Assembly: GCF_003073045.1 (NCBI RefSeq)
Contig: NC_037590.1
Span: 44,866,296-44,930,295, forward strand
Length of the DNA stretch: 64,000 nucleotides
Origin: Pomacea canaliculata
Lineage: Eukaryota > Mollusca > Gastropoda > Architaenioglossa > Ampullariidae
Reading direction: 5' to 3'
This document shows positions 36,301-47,700 of this stretch, piece by piece (the stretch's first letter is position 1; every line of letters begins with the position of its first letter). The position numbers were made by a program, and so were the translations under genes. Below the pieces are notes generated by a model, which worked only from the letters and a program-made list of their open reading frames with translations, did no database searches and was not told the origin of the DNA.

Positions 36301-38630
36301 AATGAAAGATAACAGCCAGTGGACAGTGAGTATGTATAGGGACACTGAACAAAGAAAGATGAGATACTAGAGCAGAATATAACGTGCAGTGTGTGATATA
36401 CAAAAAGACCTGAATAGCCATTCGTAGACCCCCATATCATTTGTGTTGTAAAGTTAATTTGTTACAGTGTACTATAATTGTCTTTGTCTTTGGAAAACCG
36501 ATGAAAAGTAGCTAACCAGAACATCTTCAGGTAATTGTCATGCCAAGTCCATACATAAATTTGTGTGATTATAACGCAGTAATCATCACACTTAATGAAC
36601 CGTCATTGATGAGTACAACACATCATGCAATGTCTGAAAAGAATACTTGTTAAATGCCTAAGACTTGCAGAGTTTGTACAGTCATTGACTTGAATCACCC
36701 AATACCCTCCATCCCCACGAGGAATCCAGGATGACAGCTTGCTGACAAACATGAATGGGTTGCTCATTCCATGCAGGACCTGCTCACCACTGCTCAAGAC
36801 AGGCTTGAGTGGTGAGATTTGTCAGCCATTGCATCTGTCCAGCTGTTCCCCCAACAAGAGGTACTAATGAAGCCGGCATAACAACTCATCAAATGGTACC
36901 AATGTTGATTAAGGGATGTATGTCAATGTAAAGTGGTCTAAAGCAAGATCAAGTTATCCTAAGAACACTTGAAATATGGAAAACCTAATGCCTAATCATT
37001 GGCATGATGTGAGACTTAGAGCAGAAATTTCTGTTTCAAATAACTTGGTTCTCTTTTTTATGCTCCACTAGTCCATTCTCAAGTGTTTTACTTCAAAAGG
37101 TCATGTTTGTTTTCTGTACAATTGAAAATAATTTTACGTACACATTCATTCCTATTGCATAAATTCCATTGTTGTGCCAAAACATTTATCAAATTTTACT
37201 GTACTTTTGTGTTGAATTTTAAAACAAGTTTTTGCATAAAAGCCCTACAAATGGTGGTTGCAATGAAAAAAATTTCAAGTGGCATTTTTTTTGTAAAAAA
37301 GAGGGCAGAAAATGTTATTTTTTATTTTCAAAATTTTGTTTTCATTCTTTTTGTATAACTGATGAATCCCAGTATGTATAATAATAATGATTTTACCTGT
37401 CAAAGTCAAGGGCTCCCACAAAATGATATTAAATTGACTTTATGCCAGTGATTACTGGGAGTGTGTAGGTACAGTATATTTTTACTTTGATAAACTCAAC
37501 GTGTATGTTGCTAGTCACATTTTCATATGCACATGGTAGCAATGACTGAATAAAGAAAATATGGAAATTTGGCAGTCTGTTTTAAAGAATGCAAGTTTGT
37601 AAAAAGTATTTTAAAATAAAATACAGATATTTATACAATGCTTTCTCACAGCACTGGAGGGGGAGCTCAAGGTGCTTTATGTACATCAAGGTGCAAGAGC
37701 ACACACCAGAGACAGCAAGATTCATGAAAGTTAGAATCATCTGTAGAAAACCATCAGCATTCAGTAAACTAATGTAACATCTAGAGAAGTGTATCTGGAG
37801 GCGAGATCTGAAAATACTTTTACTGTGGTGACGACTGGTGCTTTAGCTGCATCAATGACATGTAAAGAGGTGCATACATACACACTTATGCATGCTCACA
37901 CTTACACAAACACATAGAAAAATGAAATTTATTCTGTAAAGCAAGGCTGACAATGCAGCTAGAGCACAGTTTTGACTAAGTATTGTCTACAGCCCCAAAA
38001 AAATGAAAACCAAGGAAGATTTTCACATTAAGTTCAAATATTGCAGTCTAATATCCAATAATTGTTGTGGAATAAAAACTATGTAAAATATCTGTGTGTT
38101 TCTCTCACGCATGAGTAAACAAACAAGTACTTGTATTCATACATAGATAATTGTTCATGCATGATGAGGAGATGATAAAATATTCAAAAATTCCTATAAC
38201 TACAAAGGCGAATTACAGCTTGCACATTCATCTATTGCCTACTGAATATATCCATGAAATACAAATTTGTAGGAGGAAAAGGGAGAAGAGGTAAATGAAG
38301 TCTAGGAGAGAAAAACTCCAGTGTCTCCAGGTGAATGAACAGTTTTTCTATTCAAGTAAAAGCATACCTGACAAAACATGAGATACTTAGTACAAGAATA
38401 CAAACATCACCTTAATAATTTACAAGCCATTTGTTATAAGAGTATTTTACAAACATAATTGTGCATACTTTACTTATAAGAACACTAAGCATAAATCACT
38501 TAACATCAAAAGTTCTGTTGTAATTATATCTGGAGAGGATCTTATAACAATAAGATAAGCAATATGGTTTTAAAATTAAAAAAAATGTAGGACATACTTA
38601 GGCGAGACAAATGTGATACGAATTTAGCTG
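33384..38630. other. Lectin receptor 3' UTR and intergenic region
   Basis: AT-rich sequence between the convergent lectin-receptor and annexin genes. A late AATAAAG at about 37549 could end a very long 3' UTR, but earlier ends are equally possible. A repeat remnant lies at 37610-37720. Nothing else coding was supported on either strand. Confidence 0.45.
37610..37720 (+). repeat. Dispersed repeat fragment (TTTATACAATGCTTTCTCAC)
   Basis: Resembles the same family as 23610-24060: a short ATATTTATA lead, a GCTTTCTCACAGC segment, then GGTGCTTTATGTACATC. It is degraded and probably not recent. Confidence 0.35.
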
Positions 38631-38636
38631 TTTATT
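38631..38636 (-). other. Candidate poly(A) signal of the annexin gene
   Basis: AATAAA on the minus strand, about 130 bp downstream of the annexin stop codon. It is the nearest canonical signal and would give a short 3' UTR. Confidence 0.5.
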
Positions 38637-38762
38637 GCTGAAATCAACTATGTAATGCTCACAATTTGACAAAGGTAACAAATGGAAGTAAACTCATAGC
38701 TTTATGGTCTCAATATTAAATGAAACATTTTCAAAGATGGCAGGTATAGATGAAGGCTTCAG

Positions 38763-41700
38763 CTAATCACAACCCACAATTTTCTGAAGAAGCTTCTTGA
38801 AGTTGAAGCTGGTGTCTTCTTTCAGCCATCGCCACAGTGTCTTACCTGTCAGTTTCAGGAAGCATTCCTTAATCTGCACCATATCAATCTGGAAGAATGA
38901 GAAATGGGACAAGAAAGAGTTAAAAGTGCCACATTAATAGACAAAGTTTATTTTTCATCAGAATGACAAGAAACAAATCTCTAGTAACATTATAACATTG
39001 GACAAAGCCCGATATATCAGGCATAGGGAAAAATGTTTACAACATATTTGTGAATAAATGCGAGGAAACTCTCCCAAGTGTTTTCATGTCTAGTCCATTA
39101 CAGTGATGGACCAATCTATAAATCATATCTTAGTGTAACCGACACATCTGTCCCTGATGGCTACGCAGGGGTAGGCTAGTCACAAAAGAACACAACAAAA
39201 ATTGCAATGGCCTCACAACTGTAGATTTCATTAAGAGTTTCACTTGGCGGCTGGCCTGCCTTCTCCCCACTCACTTCCAAAATCAGAAAGCTTCCCAAAA
39301 CAGCAAACATATCCAACTTATCCTATCAAACATTTCAGCAACCATCCTTCCCTTTTCCCACAGCCTGGTTACCTAACCTTAAGCCTTCCCTGCCTCCATG
39401 GCAGCATTGACCTCCCCCAGTCCGGACTTCCTAGCCTTGCTAAGTGTGTGTGTATGTGTGTTATAGTCCTAAAGGTGCATATATAACCCTCATCCCGCAC
39501 TGTCTGGTCATGGCCTTCCCAAGTGGATCAGGTGAATTCACATAAAACAATAGGTCCAGTAGACACTAGCGGGACAGTTCAAGGTTGGCTATTATGTATG
39601 CAGCAGGCGTAGGAAGGGACAGTCATGGGAGTCGTTTCACCACTACCCTCTAAAAAAATAAAGAAATAACTTAGTACACTACTAGAGTGCTACATTAATC
39701 AACTTAATGTTATACTGAAAATTTGAAAAAAGAAAAAAACCAAAGAGGGGTGCATTTGGACCTAACAGCAACATCTGTATAACAAGCAGTATAACAACAT
39801 GGAACACAAAATTTGATCAAAGAAATATTTCTGTGAACAGATTGAGATTTATGTCAACAAAAATATTTATAGTTTAGAGTTATTTATTAACACTGCTAAG
39901 AAAAGTTGCATAACTCTTACAGCAAAAAGCACTACAGACAGTTAATTTTAGAATCTTAAAACTTCCTATAGTAACAGAGATTACACCTCTTATCCGAGTT
40001 TACCTCACTTCTGGAAACAATTACACGGATGAGGGTGCGTTCATCCGTTCCCAGACCCTTCATGGCAGCTTGAAGTCGCTCAGCAAAGAACATGGGGCGG
40101 CAGCGAATGTTCATTACTATGCACAGATTAGAAATGGTTCTTTGGCATGTAAGTAAATGCTGTAAAACAAAATGTGCAGCAGTTCAAAAGATATTAATAA
40201 AATTCTCTCACAAGCAAATTCTTCAATTTTTTTTTTAACAGAGATATAAAGCCCAAAACTAAAGATGTTTTGATTCAAAATTTTTATTCTGCTCTATTCC
40301 TTTCAATCAATTTTTTAACATTGAAATAAAATTAATGGATATAAAAACAATATTTGAAAATGTAGCACTCAGAATGGGTAGAAAATATATAGCAACACTA
40401 TGCTAAACAAGGTGTTAAACCATTTATGGGGAGAAACAAGCAGTAGAAAAGTACTAAATATACCTTATATGCTGACACACTAAGCTTCAAAAGGAAGCAG
40501 ACATAATGCCAACCGACACAAAGAATACAAGCAAAATTATCACAACAGGTAGTGCCAACTAAAAGGATGTGAAGATTTGCCAGTGCTTATAACAGCAAGT
40601 AGAGGATTAACTTACCAATGGCACGAAGTCCATTTCTGAAATCTCCAGATGTTTCACGATCAATGCTATTGAGGATGTCCCGCTGAGTAATCTGAAATTA
40701 TGATTCTGAGTTTCTAAAATATGTGATTGAAGAGACAGGTGAAATAAAAAGCTTAAAAAATAAATGCTGGCAGCAAGTGGTCTCTATTTCTAAGATAATG
40801 CTGTTTACTGCTTTGAACCTTTATATTATCTTGCCTGCTATCTTCTATAATAAAATACACTAAACACAATAATGTTTAAGTGAAATTTTTTTTTCTTAAG
40901 AATAAAGATTCTGGTCTTTCTAAGTTTACTTAACTTAAGAATACAACAACCAGACATGAAACAGACCCTACCTTATCCAGAATCAATCATGGCTTCTATG
41001 AAGAGGTTGTCAGAAAACCCTACCTTCACATATTCATTCCATGTAGCTCTCAGTTGATAGTAATCACGAGTAGAAAATATGCGGTTAAACGTTTCTTCAT
41101 CTGTTCCCCAGCGCTTTTCACCAGCATCGTTCAACTGTTGGGCCTCACGCTTGGCCTGCTCAAGGTCACACAACTTGTTATAGTTCACCTGGAACATACC
41201 TGTGCCTTCCTTTGCTTCTGGATTTCTAATTTCTTCTACAGCTGCTTCCAGTCGTTCCACTGGTATCTCATAGCGTTCTCCCTGCAGGAACGCCAATAAA
41301 TACATGGGTTAATGGACCTTGGAGATTATACAGATAAACAAATATCTGTTATTGCTCACAAAAAATATTTGCAAAGATGTTTCTGTTCATTGGCTGAAGA
41401 ATGAAAGATTTAGTTACAGTTTATCCTGTTTCCACGTCATCTATTTTCTCAGTACCAGCACCCTGCCAACAGCAAATCTGCTCAGCGTATCTGATGCAGC
41501 GGAATATTTGTATGAATAATTTAAAAAATGAATAGGTTGAGATCATGGTGAACTGATATCTCTGTTGAGATCCTGGCACTGGTTAATAATACAGATTAAA
41601 ATCCAAAAGCTGAACTGTTACCTAGCCAGACAGATTTGTTTCTGTACAGTGTAAAATATAGCTTCTTATGTATGGCAGAGAACAGAAGGAAAAAGTGTCA

Positions 41701-44700
41701 AGAAAGGAAGTCAGCAATCACAATAAAAGATGAAAAAGTAAAAAACTTGAAAAATTACAACACAGTCTGCATTAAAAGATTTGTCAATGAATTTTAAAAA
41801 ACCCAAGTACAATAAAATAACGTAAGATCCCATACAATTTTACTCAAAGACACCATACTGCTTACTCATGACCATCCATGCATGCACAAACACATATACA
41901 CACATATACACTTGTATATGTAAAAATTTTCTAGTTCTTTTGCTCTCTATCACACACAGCTACCCCAGCCACACCTGCACAGCTGAGATGAGAAGTCGTT
42001 TGAAGTCCCACTAGTGTCTTCGCGTATGTCTTTCTCGAGCACAGGTTCTCTTCCATGGTAGTGTTCATTTAAAACTGTAACATACCACATTTTCATATCT
42101 TGATCAGGTCTGTTTACTGGGAACAGTAATATTAAAACCCAAAGCTATAATTCAATTTAAAAAGGTGCCTAATATCTCATAAAAACGCCTGCAAGACTGA
42201 TTCTGAATTAGGGAAACATTTTGTAAGACTTTTCAAACTATTAACAAACCTAAAGATTGCATATCTCTTAATTAAACGGAAGATAGCCGTACATTTGAAG
42301 AATATAAGGGTCTAAAAGATGGCTACAGTGCTTACGATGCCCAATCAGACTATACATCTTATAAAAAACTGATGTCAACATACCTGACGAATAAACATCG
42401 CGAATTTCTTTGATCTGTGCATTAGTCCTGGTCATCAAGATCTCAATTAAGGCATTTCATCAGTGCCTAGACCCTGAGATGATATGTCAGAACTATAATA
42501 AAACATGTCACAACTATAATAAATATTTCTTCAAGAAATAAGAAATATTTCCACTTAGTCTCTGGACTTAAATAGCAGTCATATTTGCTGTTAGATATAG
42601 ATGCATAAATGCCATCTTCTGCAGTATGTCTCCTATTTATTTTCCCTTCTCCCTAAAACAAAATGAATGAAATCCACAGCATTTTTTTAATAAAGCATAA
42701 ATACAGGCACCAATAGCTATTTCATTTACACAAGTTTTAAACACTTTACTTCCTTTATGCCTATCTTTTATAGTGTTCCTTGCCACGTGTCACAGAAAGG
42801 ATGAAGATAGCATTGTATCATTCCTATAACAACTAATACAGTTGTGATGATGACTGAAGTGACATACTGTTTGCACACTTTTCCTTGGTTTTCTTAAATT
42901 AATTAAAGATCTTGCAGCTATACCTATCTCCTAGGTGTGGTATGTGCCAAAAATGGTACAATTAATATGCATATTTTCCCTTAATAACAGATCGCATTAA
43001 ACATGAAACATGTAGACTTTGATCATCATATATAACTTACATAAATAGCCTCTTTGATGCACCAAGCATCAAATTCTGCAGGTGGTGCAAACAAAGCCAT
43101 CACAAGCTCTTTGTAGTCACCACTAAGCTCTGATCTGAGGTCTTGAATCAGATCCTGAAAATAGAAGTTTATAAATTTAGTATCTTATATCCAAGCATCA
43201 GGTGAGACAAAGCTCTAGTCCTAACTAAAATGCTTCTACCACTCTTCTGAAACTTTGTCCAGGCATATTATTTGCAGAAAAAGAAGGTTCCCAGTCACTT
43301 AATCCCCAGACACTTCATCCCCTTTGACACTTTTTATTGAAATTTTCAAATCATGCTATTAACTTCAACGTCATTTGAACATCTACAACATTAGTTAAAG
43401 TTACATTATGAAGTGTCTGGGGATTAAAAGTCTAGGGATGAAGTGTCGGGGATACTGGACACTGAGTTTTTTAGCCAGATTTAATGTTTTTGTCATTAAA
43501 GGGAACCAATGAACTATTCTTGACATGCAATAGGTTCCTGGTTCCTACATGCTCCTCGGTTCCCGACCACAAAAAATTCGATCCTCAGATACGTTCATTT
43601 TTCATTCCCCTTCCAAAGTCCAGCAAAAATGTTATCTCTCCAAGTGACATGATTAAAACCTGACCTTCTAACCCTGATTATATCCCTAACTCTAACCCCA
43701 CCTGACCATTAAAATTCTCTAGCCCTAAACTTTAGAGAAACCTACATTTGATATCTTTCATGTAATTGACTTTGTCACTTTGTCAATATGGCATGGGGAG
43801 ATTTCAAGCATAATATTAACAAAGTAAAGCAAGATATACAAACCAAAATATAAGAATGAACATTTTCATTCTATTCGAATTCAGGAATACATCTTTTAAC
43901 CGTCAGGCACTAAACTTTAAATCATGCATTTATACTCTGACTGGAAGTACACCATTCTGTTTCTTAAAAATAAAGGCAGATAAGCACACATCTTGTGTAA
44001 TAACATAATCATTTAATCCTTTTCTAAACATGTTTTATGTCCACAATACCCTAAATTAATACACAACCTTTCACAGTTAGTTTCAACTTTGGTCCACTGG
44101 AATTAATTTTGCCTTAATTTTACAGGCTTCAGTTATGTATTTTTCTACAGGGTTACTTTTGTCTAAGCCCCAAATTTCAGCACCGTATGTCAGTACTGCT
44201 TTTATCTAGGAATCAAAGAGTTTCCAAAAGACAGATAAACCATTTGAGAGAGAGGGAGAAACTACATGCATGCACACAGGTACTTGTGTACATGCATGTT
44301 TCTGGATGTCAGTTTAATACAAGAGTCTACATTGGAAATTCTCTGTATAGTTCTTCCTACAAAATGAAATGTTTATCAACAAATAACTTGATAAAATCTT
44401 TAAAAATAGACAGTATTTTGTATACCCACCCGTCCATATAGAACCTTGAAATATTTTTTCAGTTCTTGGCGCTGAGCATTACATCGTGTGCCCACCACTT
44501 CAATGATAGCATCATCATCAGTTCCTATAAACAATTGAAAAATAGATAGACAGCAAAATAAAAAAACAATAAAGTTCAGTTTCACAGGAAAAGTTAGGTG
44601 CACATACACAAAAGAAATACGCTGAGGATCAATAAGGAAACTGCAAGAAATGGCTCAACCTCTTTCCTAATCCCAAAACTGTGATGTTCAAAGGCTTGTG

Positions 44701-47700
44701 TTTTGTAAATGGAACATTGTTCTTTTCTTATATTATTGAAATTAGTAACTTGTAATGAATTAAACACACTCATCTGTCTGCAATTAAGCCAGCCTTTAAA
44801 CAAATGTGAGGATCCAAATGTCTGTCAGTATTAAAAAGCTAGGTCTTTACCCATGGTTTTTCATGGGTTCCCAAAGAGCCTGGGGTTTAGATCTGTAGAC
44901 ACAAACAAAAGTGAGAACTGTATAGTCTTTAACATAAGTTCTTACCCAGTCCTTTCATGGCTGCTCTCAGGTACTCGCAATCAGCTTCCTTGTCCCACTT
45001 ACTCTTGGTCACATCACGACCCCTTTCCTTCTTATTCCATAAAGCAACAGGATCCTTATCTGTGTACATTTCAAATGGCTTCACTGTGCCCTCCGTCATT
45101 TCAAATGTACCTGATACCTTTCTCGCCTGATTAGCTCACTGACAAAGGCCTGATACATCTGCTCCCGCACCTTGGCTTTCACCTCTACTTCAGAAAGTTC
45201 CTGTGAAAAATACAGAGGTCTGTTAAAGAACAAAACTTCAGAACCTTTATTTTAAAATCAACCAATTTTAGACCAAAATCTGCTCATATTTTGAAAAAAT
45301 CCCACTTATTATCCTTAGTCAATATGGATGATTGTAAGAATGGAGAAGGCATTGGAACCTTTCATTAATATTATATATATTATGTTACATGGGGATAGGA
45401 GAAAAAGGACAGAAAGGCTTTACCAGAGGTCACAGCAAGTTTGGTATGGGGGAGGAAAAACAAAAAAGATGTACCAGAAGCAGACTCACAGCAGGTTTAG
45501 CAAGAGAAGGTTTGTCATCCTCTTCCTTGTGCTTTTTTTCTTGTTTCTGGTGCCTCTTCATAAATAAACAAATAAATAATAACATTGTTTGATGAAGAAG
45601 CAATATTCCCTGAACATTGACATGCAGTGCATATATACCATAAAATGTGTGCATGTGTTTGTGTGTATACAAGTTAAACTTTGTAACCAGTGGATACATG
45701 TGCTACCTGGTTGCTGTTATTGTATGCCTTTGCATGTTTCCTTGTTAGCCAGATTGACACACTGCAGATCTGACACTGCAAGAGCCATCAACATCATCAT
45801 AAGCACTCATCTCAACACCACCATCGCCAGCAATTATTACATGTACATGTGTGTTTCTTACGGCCATGGGAATGACAGCTGGTTTCTTTTTCTTCCTATT
45901 CACCCCCAGTGGAGCATAGAGCCACTACTACACCACGCCATCGGATCTGGTCCTGGGCGTCCATCTCCAGTTGTGACCTTGTCATGCTATCACCTCGCTG
46001 TGAACATGTCTGTCTGGGTCTCCCAACCCTGCACCTCCCCTGTAGATTCCAGTCCAGAGCTTGTCTCATTGAATTGTCGGCTGGCTTTCTCAAGGTGTGG
46101 GCAATCCAGCCCCACTTCCGCTTCTTGATGTCTTGGCTAGCAGGTTTTTGGTTGGTTCTCTCCCACAGGTTTGTATTGGAGGTCTTCTCAGGCCATCTGA
46201 TGTTGAGGATGTGGTACAGACATCTGTTGACAAATGTCTGAATCTTGTTGGTGATGGTGTTTGTCACATGCCATGTCTCAGATCCATGTAGAAGGACTGA
46301 TTTTATGTTTTCACTGAAGATGCGGATCTTAGTCTGTAGAGATAATGCCTTGGAGTTCCAGACAGGTCGAAGAATATGGAATTCAATCCTACGTTTATTT
46401 GGCTGCTTACATCTTCATCTGCACCTCCATCTTTGCTGACTATGCTGCCAAGGTAGGTGAAGCAGTCGGTCTCTGTAATACTATACTCCCCATGTAGTTG
46501 TAGTGGGGCTTCTTGCTTGTTGTTGACCCGCATTACTTCTGTTTTCTTGATGTTGATTGTCAGGCCAGTCATCGCTGCTTCTTCTGAGAGCCGAGTGAGT
46601 TTTGTCTGTTCATGCTGCTGCTTGTGGGACAACAGGCTGATGTCATCTGCAAAGCCGAGATCCTCAAGTTGCCTGGCAAAGGTCCACTGAATGCCCGTGT
46701 TGCTGTTAGAGGTTGTTCTTCTCATGATCCAGTCTATGATCATCAGGAAGATTGTCAGTGAGAGCATACAACCTTACCTGACCCAGTCCTAACTGCAAAG
46801 GGGTCAGTCATCTTCCCGTTGTAGATCACCTGGCATGCTGAGTCCTCATATAACTGGATGATGGTAATGGACTTTAGTGGAAATCCACTTAGTGCTGCAT
46901 CAACTTTCAGGCGGTTTACCTGTCTACGGAGTCAAAAGCCTCCTCAAAATCCACAAATGTCATGTAGAGTGGCAACAGCTGGTTTAGATGTGATGTAATC
47001 CTCCATGCCACCATTTTGTCTTGGGAGGCCTTTGCCCCTATATACAAATGTTTGGTTTTCTGATTTCCAAGTATTAAGTTCAAGCTACAAGAATGTCATC
47101 AAAGTTATATTTTGTGAACCTGAAAGTGAGCCAGAGTTAGTACGTCAAGAATGCAGAAGCCTCCATGAAACACACTGACTTCATGCTGGATCAGCTGAAA
47201 TGCACATTTTTGGAGTTTTTGAAAATCTGTGAATGGAGACAAATGTGTGAAACTGTCTGTATTACATTTTGTTTACAGCTGCACATATACTAAAACACTG
47301 GATGCACACACACACACAAAAGGATGAGGAAGACACAAAACTTAAGCCTCACATGTTTGGCAGAGGCAGCTTTGTCACTGTCTTCTTCCTCATCTGATTC
47401 CTCTTCTTCGTGTTTCTCTCCACTGAACCTCCTGTGGCGTCTATGCTGTTGCTATGAATACAATCATGCATTGTGTACACTATCCAAGAAAGATGGGGTC
47501 TGATACACAGTATGGTACTAGTCCTACCTGTATGGTTATTAATGCTAAGCTGTCAGCTGTCATCTAAATTTAATTAAATATGAGAAATTTAGCTTAGTTG
47601 ATTTTAATTATCCAGCTAACCACTGAACCTGGTTCCAAACATTTTTATGTAAAAAAACAAATGATAAAGCAACTAAAATATACATGTGGTATTCAGCTCA

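Noticed and set aside
40973-41023. Continuation of annexin exon 13 as VGFSDNLFIEAMIDSG
   Set aside because: It is intron read-through. The donor AAG|GTAGGG at 41024 joins in phase to ITQRDILNSIDRETSGD at 40691, which is standard annexin sequence.
47290-47325. CRISPR-like or regulatory short repeats
   Set aside because: The (CA)n run is a simple microsatellite. No array of spaced direct repeats exists in the window, and none is expected in animal DNA.
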